A DNA stretch of 64,000 nucleotides from assembly GCA_027489245.1 (NCBI GenBank), contig JAIYAC010000015.1:1-64000 (forward strand), read 5' to 3'. This DNA is from Neisseriaceae bacterium. Its GTDB lineage: Bacteria; Pseudomonadota; Gammaproteobacteria; Burkholderiales; Chromobacteriaceae. Positions 38,515 to 46,984 of the stretch are shown here, piece by piece. The stretch's first letter is position 1, and every line of letters starts with the position of its first letter. The translations under genes were made by a program, and so were the position numbers. Below the pieces are notes generated by a model. The model worked only from the letters and a program-made list of their open reading frames with translations, was not told where the DNA came from and ran no database searches.

Positions 38515-40113
38515 ATGGCTAAACACACACAAGTCACACACGATATCGGCGCAAAACTCTGGTCACTGTGCCATGTACTGCGTGACGACGGTGTCACTTA
38601 CCACCAGTACTTGGGCGAATTGACCTACCTTCTCTTTCTCAAGATGATGAAAGAGACAGGCCAAGAAGACCGTCTCACGATCTGGACTCGCCAGAAAAAA
38701 GGACAACCGTCTATAGAGCAACCTGGCATACGTTGGGGCGACCTCTTGGCTGCGTCCGCGCCAGAACGGTTAGGTCTTTATAAAGAGATGTTGTTGAGCT
38801 ACGGCTTGCATGGTCGTGGTGCGGTCCAACAGATTTATGCCAACGCAAATACCTTCATTACCAAGCCCTCCACCCTCAGTAAGCTGGTCACCGACATTGA
38901 CGCACTCGATTGGTACAGCGTGCAACGCGACGACCTAGGTGACCTCTACGAAGACCTGCTTGAGCGCAATGCCACCGAAAAAAAAAGTGGTGCAGGCCAG
39001 TATTTCACCCCGCGCCATTTAATTGACAGCATCGTGGCAGTGATGAAACCCCAGCTGAGCGATGTGATTCAAGATCCGGCAGCGGGCACCTGTGGCTTTC
39101 CCATCGCAGCCAACAACTATCTACGACAGCACAACGACTTTGACAGTCTGAGTAACGAAGCCCACCGCCGCTACCGGCACGGCACCTATTTCTGCATGGA
39201 GCTGGTGCAAGACACCCACCGTTTGGCCTTGATGAACATGCTGCTACATGGCATTGAAGGCGGCGTGGAGTATGGTGACACCCTGGGTGAAGAAGGTACT
39301 CGCCTGCCACCCGCCACGTTGATTTTGTCTAACCCACCATTTGGCACCAAGAAGGGTGGTGGCCTGCCCACCCGCAAAGACCTGACCTACGAGACCAGCA
39401 ACAAGCAGTTCGCTTTCTTGCAGCACATCTACCGCAACCTGGCCCCAGGTGGACGCGCAGCTGTGGTGCTGCCCGACAATGTGTTGTTTGAAAGTAATGT
39501 GGGTACCAGCATCCGCCGTGACCTGATGGACAAGTGTAGATTGCATACCATCCTGCGTTTGCCCACCGGCATCTTCTACGCCCAGGGTGTGAAGACCAAT
39601 GTGCTCTTCTTCACCAAAGGCGAGAAGGTCGATAAGGGCAATACTCAAGAGGTATGGGTATACGACATGCGGGCCAACATGCCCCAGTTTGGCAAACGTA
39701 CCCCTTTTACGCGCGATTACTTCCGTACCCCAGCTAATGTTCCGGCCGATGTGCCACGCGACAAGTTTGAAGATGTATTTGGCGCTGACCCGCAAGGCGG
39801 CCCGCAGGCCTTGTCTCTACGCGTTGACACGGGCGAAACAGGCCGCTGGCGCAAATTTACCCGCCAGCAAATTGCCGAGCGTGGCGACAACCTCGACTTG
39901 GCTTGGCTGAAAGACGACAGCGGCGACACCGCCCAGCAACAACGTGAAGAGCCCGCAATGCTGGCCCGCCTGGCCATGCGCGAGATAAATGCCGCGCTGA
40001 AAGAGCTGCGCGCGCTGGTGGAGGCCCTTGGCGAAGACCCCGATGCAGAGCTGGACGACCTGTTCGTGGAGGACATCGAACAAGGCTATGCGGCGGAAAG
40101 AGGGGAAATATGA
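38515..40113 (+). CDS. hsdM: Type I restriction-modification methyltransferase HsdM
   Basis: N6-adenine DNA methyltransferase of 532 residues, the modification subunit of a type I system. HsdM_N is followed by GQYFTPRHLIDSIVAVM (about 162-178), the S-adenosylmethionine motif QDPAAGTCGFP (about 186-196) and the catalytic motif SNPPFG (about 272-277). The C-terminal part is Glu-rich. I start at the ATG 38515 rather than a TTG at 38485. The stop codon overlaps the start of a 79-residue ORF (ATGA), followed by hsdS. No hsdR gene is found in the window. The gene is less GC-rich than the host and carries no repeated word. Confidence 0.94.
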   Translation: MAKHTQVTHDIGAKLWSLCHVLRDDGVTYHQYLGELTYLLFLKMMKETGQEDRLTIWTRQKKGQPSIEQPGIRWGDLLAASAPERLGLYKEMLLSYGLHGRGAVQQIYANANTFITKPSTLSKLVTDIDALDWYSVQRDDLGDLYEDLLERNATEKKSGAGQYFTPRHLIDSIVAVMKPQLSDVIQDPAAGTCGFPIAANNYLRQHNDFDSLSNEAHRRYRHGTYFCMELVQDTHRLALMNMLLHGIEGGVEYGDTLGEEGTRLPPATLILSNPPFGTKKGGGLPTRKDLTYETSNKQFAFLQHIYRNLAPGGRAAVVLPDNVLFESNVGTSIRRDLMDKCRLHTILRLPTGIFYAQGVKTNVLFFTKGEKVDKGNTQEVWVYDMRANMPQFGKRTPFTRDYFRTPANVPADVPRDKFEDVFGADPQGGPQALSLRVDTGETGRWRKFTRQQIAERGDNLDLAWLKDDSGDTAQQQREEPAMLARLAMREINAALKELRALVEALGEDPDAELDDLFVEDIEQGYAAERGEI

Positions 40114-40349
40114 GTCAGCTGTCTTTCAGGCAAGCTAGCGAGGTGCCCGTTGGTGTAATCCTGTGTGCCAAATCCAGCTGCGAACTAGTCGCGCTGCTGC
40201 AAATGTACAAAGGCGGTATCACCTTGGCAAGGTTCTGGACCGAGCTGCTACAGGCGGTGCTGAAACCACAACTCTACTGGGCCTGGAAGGAGACACGTGA
40301 GGGGCAGGTCCGGCTAGGGATGTTGTTTGGGGGAAGTAAAGATGAGTGA
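40110..40349 (+). CDS. Small ORF between hsdM and hsdS (79 residues)
   Basis: I do not recognise it. The ORF starts in the hsdM stop codon (ATGA) and ends 8 bases inside hsdS, so it is tightly coupled to both. Sequence: MSQLSFRQASEVPVGVILCA with a mildly hydrophobic middle (SCELVALLQMYKGGITLARF) and no transmembrane helix I trust. It could be a small accessory protein of the system or a mere linker ORF. The double overlap favours a translated product. Confidence 0.5.
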   Translation: MSQLSFRQASEVPVGVILCAKSSCELVALLQMYKGGITLARFWTELLQAVLKPQLYWAWKETREGQVRLGMLFGGSKDE

Positions 40350-41874
40350 GTTTCCTGACGGCTGGGTGAAGGTACCTCTTGGGGAAGTGAATGCGTTTTC
40401 TGGCAGCACCGTCAATCCAGCCTCACGTCCAGATGAGTTGTTCGAGTTATATAGCGTTCCGAGTTTTCCGACAGGAATGCCAGAGAGGTTGCGTGGTAGC
40501 GAGATTGGCTCGACCAAGCAAACTGTCAACGCTGGAGATGTCTTGATCAGCAAGATCAACCCGAGGATCAATCGTGTCTGGACGGTGGGTCCGAAGTCCT
40601 CAGAGGAGCAAATCGCTTCCTCTGAGTGGATAGGTTTTCGATCCGATGTGGTCCAGCCTGCGTTTGCAAACTACTATTTCAGAAGCCCAGCGTTCAGAGA
40701 CCTCTTGTGCAGCGAAGTAACGGGTGTTGGAGGATCTCTGACCAGAGCGCAGCCCAAACGGGTTGCGGCATATACGCTACCAATTGCTCCACTTGCTGAA
40801 CAAACCCGCATTGCCAATCAACTCGACACCTTGCTGGCACGCATCGATACCTACAATGAGCACCTCGATATCATTCTTGGCATCCTCAAGCGGTTTCGGC
40901 AGACAGTACTAAATGCAGCCGCAAGCGACGAATTCTTGGAAATCGCGCCAAAGGCTCCGTCGCGTATCGTTCAGTTGGGCACGGTTTTGGCAGAGCCGCT
41001 TCGTAACGGTAAGTCGGTTCGTGATGGAAGTGGCTTGTCGGTGCTGCGCCTCACTTCTCTCAAGCCAGCAGGGCTTGACCTAAAGGAAACTAAAACTGGT
41101 GATTGGTCGGCAGTGTCTGATGTCAGAAAATTTCTCATCCAAAACGGTGACTATTTGGTATCGCGTGGTAATGGGTCGAGGAACCTTGTCGGGCGAGGTG
41201 GGCTCGTTATTGGATGCAATGAAGAAATTGCATTTCCAGATACGATGATTCGAATTCGACCGGATAAAGCCAAGCTGCTCCCCGAGTATCTGAAGTATGT
41301 CTGGTCTAGCCAATTGGTGCGTCAGCAGATCGAGCGTGCCGCCAAGACAACCGCCGGTATTTGGAAGGTTTCGCAGCCTGACCTTAAAAGCATTTGCTTG
41401 CCGTTGCCGACGCTGCATGATCAGCTCGAGATTGTTAGTCAGGTTGATGGGTTGCTGAAGTTTGCCGACCGCATCGAAGCCCGTTACAAAGCCATGCGCA
41501 CCTACGGCCAACGTCTGGCACCCCAAGTGCTGGCCAAAGCTTTTCGTGGCGAGTTGGTGGAGCAAGACCCCAGCGACGAGCCTGCTGCGCTTCTACTGGC
41601 TCGACTAAACACAGCGCGCGTCCCTGCTGTCAAACGAAAGTCCTACGCTAGGAAACTGGAAGTGAAGTCTGAATCCGATAAGTCGCTGCTCAGCGCTATT
41701 GATCAAATGGGTAAGCCGGAGTTCACCTTTGAGGAGTTGCGACAGGCCTCTACTCGTTCGTATGAATCTCTCAGAGACGAGCTTTTCACACTGCTCTCTG
41801 ATGCTGGTTCGGGTATTGAGCAGTACTTCGATACAAAACGAGGACTCATGAAGTTGCGGCGGATTAAGAAATGA
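40342..41874 (+). CDS. hsdS: Type I specificity subunit HsdS
   Basis: DNA-recognition subunit of 510 residues from the ATG at 40342 (a strong GGGGGAAG precedes it). Two target-recognition domains are visible, the first from PDGWVKVPLGEVNAF and the second from PSRIVQLGTVLAEPL. They are separated by the conserved helical spacer PLAEQTRIANQLDTLLARID and followed by the second spacer QLEIVSQVDGLLKFADRIEA. The C-terminal 80 residues (about 430-510, FTFEELRQASTRSYESLRDE) are an extension beyond most HsdS proteins. It overlaps the next gene by 4 bases (ATGA), tying the ATPase to the same operon. Confidence 0.92.
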   Translation: MSEFPDGWVKVPLGEVNAFSGSTVNPASRPDELFELYSVPSFPTGMPERLRGSEIGSTKQTVNAGDVLISKINPRINRVWTVGPKSSEEQIASSEWIGFRSDVVQPAFANYYFRSPAFRDLLCSEVTGVGGSLTRAQPKRVAAYTLPIAPLAEQTRIANQLDTLLARIDTYNEHLDIILGILKRFRQTVLNAAASDEFLEIAPKAPSRIVQLGTVLAEPLRNGKSVRDGSGLSVLRLTSLKPAGLDLKETKTGDWSAVSDVRKFLIQNGDYLVSRGNGSRNLVGRGGLVIGCNEEIAFPDTMIRIRPDKAKLLPEYLKYVWSSQLVRQQIERAAKTTAGIWKVSQPDLKSICLPLPTLHDQLEIVSQVDGLLKFADRIEARYKAMRTYGQRLAPQVLAKAFRGELVEQDPSDEPAALLLARLNTARVPAVKRKSYARKLEVKSESDKSLLSAIDQMGKPEFTFEELRQASTRSYESLRDELFTLLSDAGSGIEQYFDTKRGLMKLRRIKK

Positions 41875-43505
41875 AGTTGATTCGTGTTCATATTGTCTCT
41901 GCGAGATCGTGTGGTGGCTTGCTCGACGGCTTGGACGTTCGGCTTCGAAACTCGGTAACCACAGACGCAGTTTTTGAGCCCTTATGTCTAATCGGGCCAA
42001 ACGGCGCGGGTAAGTCGCAATTCATTCAGGTTGTCGCTGAGGCCTTTCAGTCACTGTTCCATGCAGTTGTTCCGAACGAAGAGCGAGATGAGTGCAATCC
42101 CGATCTTCAGTTTGAAGTCGAATACTTCATTTACTCCGGTGAAGACTTTAAACCCGTACATGTGAAGGCGACGCGTCTCGCAAGCGGAAACAGACGGCCA
42201 GTGGTAAAAATTGCACGGAGCTCGGACGAAGGGTGGATTGACTGTGCCTTGAAAGATCCAGCGACAGAGTTACTTCTCCCTGCAAAGGTTATTGGCTACA
42301 CCTCAGGCGCCAATGAGACATTGAGTCTACCTTTTTTGGTATCCCGCGCAGGATATGCCACTGATGTAGCTGAGCGAGCCCTGACGCGCACCGAGGTGGA
42401 AAAAGCCGTCCCCGATAGCCGATTGATGCTAATTGACTATGGAACGCATCTTGAGGTCTTGGTTGCCAACCTGCTGCTCGGGGCTCATGATCAACGCGTT
42501 GCTCTACTCGAAGATGTGCGAGTGCAAGATCTGCACTCTTTTCGCTGTGTCATTCAATTAGCACACTCAGCCGTTCCAAAGCTTCCATCAAGCCGCAGTA
42601 GCTCGGGTGCACGCAAAGGAGTACAGCTGACAGATGAGTTGGAGTCTTACCTGAGCCAGCTTCAATGCTGTGCTACCAGCTACCATCACGACCCGAACAC
42701 CGACAGCTACACGTTTGACTTCTTGGTGACGAGTGAAACACGGAAGGCATTTCAACACTTCTGGCATAGCGCCCTAGCGCTTTACGCCTCGCTTCACAAG
42801 ATTGCCATGCTCAACGACTTGGCAATACCAAAAGCTACTCGACAGCGTTTCCGTCAAGAAACGCAGAAGCGTAAGTTTGCTTCCCGACTGCCTGAGCCTC
42901 AAGACGAGGACAAGGTCTTTCGGTTCGAAAGGGTTGAGTTCGCTGCCGCAGAAAAGGGGCGAATTGTTGATTACGTCTCACTGTCAGACGGTGAGCACCA
43001 GATGGCCCAGCTATTGGGAACCATGTGCATGGTGTCTTTTCCAAATGTGTTGTTTCTCTTTGATGAACCAGAGTCACATTTCAATCCGCAATGGCGAGTG
43101 AAGCTTCTTTCCCGGGTACAGGCGCTGCCCACAGCAGACGGTGTGCGCGCGAATGGAGGTAGGGTTGCCGCGCAGGACGGGCTGATGACAACGCACTCAC
43201 CGTTCGTTGCATCAGACATGCATAAAGAAAGTGTCTTCATCTTTCGCAAGAAGCCTGAAGCTCAAACTATTGAGGTGAGAAATCCAGATATCGAGACGTT
43301 TGGCACAACTTTTGATGCCATTTTGGCTGAGTGCTTTAAAATCGATCCGCCAATCTCAGGGTTGTCTATGGCGCGAATTGAGAATCTAAAATCCTCTAGC
43401 GATCCCGAAGAAATTAAGAAAGGCATGAGTGAGCTGGGTGATTCCGTTGAAAAAATCATGCTTGCAGATCGGGTTAGACAACTAAAGCGGCAAGCTGGTC
43501 ATTAA
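41871..43505 (+). CDS. AAA-family ATPase of the restriction cluster (PtuA-like)
   Basis: Protein of 544 residues resembling the ABC-type/AAA_21 ATPases of defence systems (OLD, PtuA, RloC groups). Walker A is IGPNGAGKSQF (about 41-51). The signature-like SLSDGEHQMAQL and Walker B NVLFLFDEPESHFNPQ lie near 370-405, and a switch histidine in MTTHSPFVASDM lies near 440. There is no nuclease domain in the chain; the next gene supplies an HNH nuclease. This two-gene arrangement matches Septu (PtuA-PtuB). Here it is translationally coupled to hsdS (ATGA overlap), so it may be an effector module of the methyltransferase complex. That role is inference. Confidence 0.85.
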   Translation: MKLIRVHIVSARSCGGLLDGLDVRLRNSVTTDAVFEPLCLIGPNGAGKSQFIQVVAEAFQSLFHAVVPNEERDECNPDLQFEVEYFIYSGEDFKPVHVKATRLASGNRRPVVKIARSSDEGWIDCALKDPATELLLPAKVIGYTSGANETLSLPFLVSRAGYATDVAERALTRTEVEKAVPDSRLMLIDYGTHLEVLVANLLLGAHDQRVALLEDVRVQDLHSFRCVIQLAHSAVPKLPSSRSSSGARKGVQLTDELESYLSQLQCCATSYHHDPNTDSYTFDFLVTSETRKAFQHFWHSALALYASLHKIAMLNDLAIPKATRQRFRQETQKRKFASRLPEPQDEDKVFRFERVEFAAAEKGRIVDYVSLSDGEHQMAQLLGTMCMVSFPNVLFLFDEPESHFNPQWRVKLLSRVQALPTADGVRANGGRVAAQDGLMTTHSPFVASDMHKESVFIFRKKPEAQTIEVRNPDIETFGTTFDAILAECFKIDPPISGLSMARIENLKSSSDPEEIKKGMSELGDSVEKIMLADRVRQLKRQAGH

Positions 43506-43506
43506 T

Positions 43507-44568
43507 ATGCTTTTCGGATATCCATCTGCTGCGAATGCAGAAAATTGGCTTCATGACTGCATAGTGGCTGCAGTAACCTTGGTGCACGAATTAATCGAGA
43601 CGCAAAGGCCGCTTCCCCCGTGGCCAGAGATAATTCCAATGCCGTATCGTGCTAAGCTATCGAGTCGGCATGGTCTGAGAGATCGATTCGTTGAGTACGC
43701 TTCGGCCTTAAATATGCTTGATACGGATAAGCGCAAGGCTGTCCTTGCGGCAGTTGTGGCACAAAACAAGATTGCTGACTTACTTGCTGGCCAGTGCGAT
43801 TGCTTGAGTCTAGGGGACTTGGCTGTGGACATCCGCGAGCCAGCAAAGTCGCTTTTCACTTTTGCCTTTGAACTCCTTACCGAGCTCGGCATTAGGCAGC
43901 ATCAATACAAAATAGTGTGCGACGGAGTTCCGGAGCGAATCTGTCCTTTCTGCGGATGCGAGAACCTTGAGGCGCCAGGCCTTCCACAAGAGGATCTCGA
44001 TCACTACATACCCCGATCCAAGTATCCGTTCGCCGCGGCAAACCTTCATAACCTTGCTCCTATGGGAGGGCGCTGTAATTCCTCTTACAAGCGGACGCAA
44101 GATCCACTTCGGCGAGACGATGGCTTGCGCAGACGTGCCTTTGACCCGTACTCCGCAGAAGGCGTGAAGATCTCTTTCGAGAATAGTGTCATTGATGAAT
44201 TGACGACGGGCCCACTTGTATCAGATTGGGTTATTGACCTGGTGCCTGGAACCGAAGAGGTGCAGACTTGGGACGAGGTGTTCCATGTGAGGAAACGATG
44301 GCGGGAAAATTTCTTGGATGAAAAGACGTTTAATAAGTGGCTTGATGGCTTCAAATCTTTCTGCAAGAGATCCTGCATGCATATTACTGACGATACCCAG
44401 CTGGTTGAAGCTATCAAAAACTATCAAGGGTATCTATCAGACTGTGGCTTCCAGGGACATGCATTTCTGAAGGCGGCAGCATTCCAGCTTATGTTTCGTA
44501 AATGTGAGGCACGCAGCCCACGGCTACTGCCGATATTTCGAGACTTGGCGGGGATTCAGCAGCCCTAA
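43507..44568 (+). CDS. HNH endonuclease of the restriction cluster (PtuB-like)
   Basis: Protein of 353 residues with a complete HNH site: zinc cysteines CPFC at 146-149, the catalytic block LDHYIPRSKYPF (164-175), N182 in HNLAPMG, and GRCNSSYK at 188-195 with the last zinc cysteine. The N-terminal 140 and C-terminal 150 residues are helical and unassigned. It begins 1 base after the ATPase stop. Together with the ATPase it looks like a Septu pair. In the absence of hsdR it is the only nuclease encoded in the hsd operon. Confidence 0.87.
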   Translation: MLFGYPSAANAENWLHDCIVAAVTLVHELIETQRPLPPWPEIIPMPYRAKLSSRHGLRDRFVEYASALNMLDTDKRKAVLAAVVAQNKIADLLAGQCDCLSLGDLAVDIREPAKSLFTFAFELLTELGIRQHQYKIVCDGVPERICPFCGCENLEAPGLPQEDLDHYIPRSKYPFAAANLHNLAPMGGRCNSSYKRTQDPLRRDDGLRRRAFDPYSAEGVKISFENSVIDELTTGPLVSDWVIDLVPGTEEVQTWDEVFHVRKRWRENFLDEKTFNKWLDGFKSFCKRSCMHITDDTQLVEAIKNYQGYLSDCGFQGHAFLKAAAFQLMFRKCEARSPRLLPIFRDLAGIQQP

Positions 44569-44624
44569 ATGAGGCCGTTAAATGCGGAGGAACTTCCGCT
44601 AGCTAATTATGTTGTTCAAGGCAA

Positions 44625-45533
44625 ATGAGCGATACAAGAGTCTTCCGATTGTTCAACAGCCAAGCCACCGAACTACCCGGCACCGCGTCCGACCTGGAAA
44701 AACCCCTTCAAACGCTGATCGAGCGCAACCTGGAAACGCTGCTGGGTATCCGCTTTGTGGCGTCGGAGTACACCACCGGTAAAACCCACGGCGGGCGCAT
44801 AGATACGCTGGGGCTGGACGAAAACCACTTCCCGGTCATCATCGAATACAAGCGCTCGCAGTCGGAAAACGTCATCAACCAGGGGCTGTTTTATCTGGAT
44901 TGGTTGATGGATCACCAGGCCGAGTTCAAGCTGCTGGTGCTGGAGAAATTTGGCAAAGCCACCGCCGATGCCATCGACTGGAGCGGCCCGCGCCTGATCT
45001 GCATTGCGGCCAACTTCACCAAGTACGATGCCCACGCGGTACAGCAGATCAACCGCCAAATCGAGCTGGTGCGGTACCGGCTATTTGGTGAAGACCTGCT
45101 ACTGCTGGAGGCCGCCAATACCCCCAACACGCAACCCAGCAGCCCAGCGGCGATACCGGCAGCACAAAGCAGCAAAGCACGTAGTGGTGACAAGAGCGTG
45201 GCGGAAATTTATGCCGAGCTGAGCCCTGCCATGGTTGAGCTGCTGGACACGGTAGAGGCGCATATCTTCTCGCTGGGGGATGATGTACAGCGTAAAGAGC
45301 TAAAGCTGTATTACGCCTACCGTCGCCTGAAGAACTTTGCCACCCTGGTACTGCAGAAAAGCCGCCTATTACTTTACCTGCACCTGCCGCCAGAGAGCGA
45401 AACACTGCCGGCCAATGGCCGTGATGTGTCGCAGGTTGGGCACTGGGGTACCGGCGATATCGAACTAAGCATCAGCAACCAGGCTGAGTTTGACCTGGCC
45501 AAACCGCTGATCATCAAGGCTTACGAACGCTGA
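44625..45533 (+). CDS. DUF91/NucS-like nuclease fold with DUF5655 domain
   Basis: Protein of 302 residues. The N-terminal half has a PD-(D/E)XK-type pattern, GGRIDTLGLDENHFPVIIEY with KR directly after it (Asp, then Glu-x-Lys). This is as in DUF91/NucS-like and related restriction nucleases. The C-terminal part (YAELSPAMVELLDTVEAHIF onwards) fits DUF5655. GC content, codon use and a copy of the host word (45005-45013) resemble the host rather than the flanking hsd genes, although it lies inside the proposed transposon. A role in DNA cleavage or repair is probable but unproven. Confidence 0.8.
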   Translation: MSDTRVFRLFNSQATELPGTASDLEKPLQTLIERNLETLLGIRFVASEYTTGKTHGGRIDTLGLDENHFPVIIEYKRSQSENVINQGLFYLDWLMDHQAEFKLLVLEKFGKATADAIDWSGPRLICIAANFTKYDAHAVQQINRQIELVRYRLFGEDLLLLEAANTPNTQPSSPAAIPAAQSSKARSGDKSVAEIYAELSPAMVELLDTVEAHIFSLGDDVQRKELKLYYAYRRLKNFATLVLQKSRLLLYLHLPPESETLPANGRDVSQVGHWGTGDIELSISNQAEFDLAKPLIIKAYER

Positions 45534-45534
45534 T

Positions 45535-46155
45535 ATGCCACTAACCATCCATTGCTACCGCCACGGAGAAAGTGCGGCCAACGCAGGGGCGGCAACGTCA
45601 GACCCGGCGTTGATTCCGCTGACAGAGCTGGGCCACCAGCAGGCGCAGGCACTGGCAGCCACCATCAATACGATGCAGGATTTGCTGGTGGTTTCGCCCT
45701 TCTTGCGGGCCCAACAGACTGCCGCACCACTACAGCAACGCTACCCACAAACCCAGGTAGTCAGCTGGCCAGTCCAGGAATTCACTTACCTTTCCCCCGC
45801 TAAAAGCGCCGGCACCACGGCTGCACAGCGGCGGCCGAGGGTTCAAGCCTACTGGGCTACGGCAGAGGTGATGTACGAGGATGGTGACGGTGCGGAAAGC
45901 TTCTTCGCCTTCATGCAGCGGGTGGTGGCAACCCGTCAGCAACTGGAAGCCCTGCACCATAGCGATGTCAAAAACGTGGTGATGGTTGGCCACGGCCAAT
46001 TCTGGCAGGCACTACGCGCCGTGCTGACTGGCCAGCTGCAACCTGTTGATGCCCAGGCCATGCGGGCATTCCGGGCATTGGAAGACACCCAACCGCTGCA
46101 CAATGCACAGGGCTTCAGCGCCGTCTTTGACGGCCAGCGCTGGCAACTGCGCTAA
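45535..46155 (+). CDS. Histidine phosphatase family protein
   Basis: Protein of 206 residues of the phosphoglycerate-mutase-like superfamily. The phospho-histidine motif is CYRHGESAAN near the start. VSPFLRAQQTA carries the usual arginine, and the second histidine lies in MVGHGQFW. No signal peptide, so cytoplasmic. The gene begins 1 base after the DUF5655 gene and may share its transcript. It has host-like composition and one copy of the repeated word (45573-45581). The substrate cannot be deduced. Confidence 0.87.
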   Translation: MPLTIHCYRHGESAANAGAATSDPALIPLTELGHQQAQALAATINTMQDLLVVSPFLRAQQTAAPLQQRYPQTQVVSWPVQEFTYLSPAKSAGTTAAQRRPRVQAYWATAEVMYEDGDGAESFFAFMQRVVATRQQLEALHHSDVKNVVMVGHGQFWQALRAVLTGQLQPVDAQAMRAFRALEDTQPLHNAQGFSAVFDGQRWQLR

Positions 46156-46332
46156 CGACTGTTGTATTTACCCTCCAAGCCTTGTCTGGCTTGAGTCTGC
46201 CGTTTCATTCCGTACATCTTGCCCCATCGTTATGGGGCATTTCCATTTCTTGATATAGCAAACATCAATTCACCCGAATTAACAAATAGTCATCGACTTT
46301 GACGAGGGGTTTGCTAACACCCTAGGCTTGGT
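46156..46332. other. Intergenic region ahead of the transposition genes
   Basis: Contains a hairpin (GCCCCAT / ATGGGGC near 46221-46239) followed by a T-rich stretch that may terminate the phosphatase transcript, and AT-rich DNA likely to hold the xre promoter. I looked here for a transposon end and did not find the repeats seen at 38.0 and 55.8 kb. Confidence 0.4.
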
Positions 46333-46788
46333 ATGAAGCGGTGCATTGTTGCTCCTCGAATGCACCTATTTCTGAACCGAGTATGGCAACCATCGATAAC
46401 GCCCTTTTCCGACTACCTGTTTCAATTACGCCGCAACCGTGGCTTACGTCAGCGTGAACTGGCCGACATCCTGGGCGTTGAGCAGACATACCTCAGCGCC
46501 CTGGAGGCCGCCAGGAAAGACCCACCGTCACCAGAACAGGTGGCTCGCTTTGCGATGGCATTGGAACTGACAGAAGAAGAGCACGCAGACCTGCTGTACG
46601 CCGCGCAGATTTCCAAACGAAAGCTTGAGCTACCAGAAGACACCAACCGTGCCGAATACCAGTTGGTACATGAGCTGGTAAACAGCTTGGGTGGCTTGAG
46701 TGACGATCAGATTTCGGTGATCAGGACGGTACTGCGCATGCGCTTTGACCGCCGTACGCCGCTAAGACTGGAGGAAAACGCCATGTAG
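46333..46788 (+). CDS. XRE-family regulator of the Tn7-like element
   Basis: Protein of 151 residues (the start could also be the ATG at 46360). A classical helix-turn-helix is present: FQLRRNRGLRQRELADILGV then EQTYLSALEAARKDPPSPEQ. The C-terminal part is helical and acidic. Its position directly upstream of tnsA suggests control of transposition. Similar Xre genes precede tns operons in other Tn7-like elements. The 196 bases between it and tnsA are non-coding. Confidence 0.82.
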   Translation: MKRCIVAPRMHLFLNRVWQPSITPFSDYLFQLRRNRGLRQRELADILGVEQTYLSALEAARKDPPSPEQVARFAMALELTEEEHADLLYAAQISKRKLELPEDTNRAEYQLVHELVNSLGGLSDDQISVIRTVLRMRFDRRTPLRLEENAM

Positions 46789-46984
46789 AAAAGCAAAACG
46801 GACCACCTCAGAAGAGGCAGCCCGTGTCTGCAGAGAAGTACTAGGTACCCCTGTGTGGAAACTTGAGTATCTGACCCTTCCTGCTCACGCGCAAGCTCTT
46901 CTTTTCCCTTGAAAAACAGCACACCCGTTTCCCGGTTCAGTTTTCTGCCGGTTAACGGTGGATTTGTGCACCCAGGAGAAAAGC

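Noticed and set aside
41871..44568. RloC- or OLD-type stand-alone system
   Set aside because: The ATPase lacks a fused nuclease (no TOPRIM or HEPN-type extension), and the HNH nuclease is a separate gene, which fits the Septu arrangement better.
46156..46332. Transposon left end immediately upstream of the xre gene
   Set aside because: I found no repeats matching those at 55.7-55.9 kb, whereas the region after gyrB has them. The element therefore appears to start at 38.0 kb.
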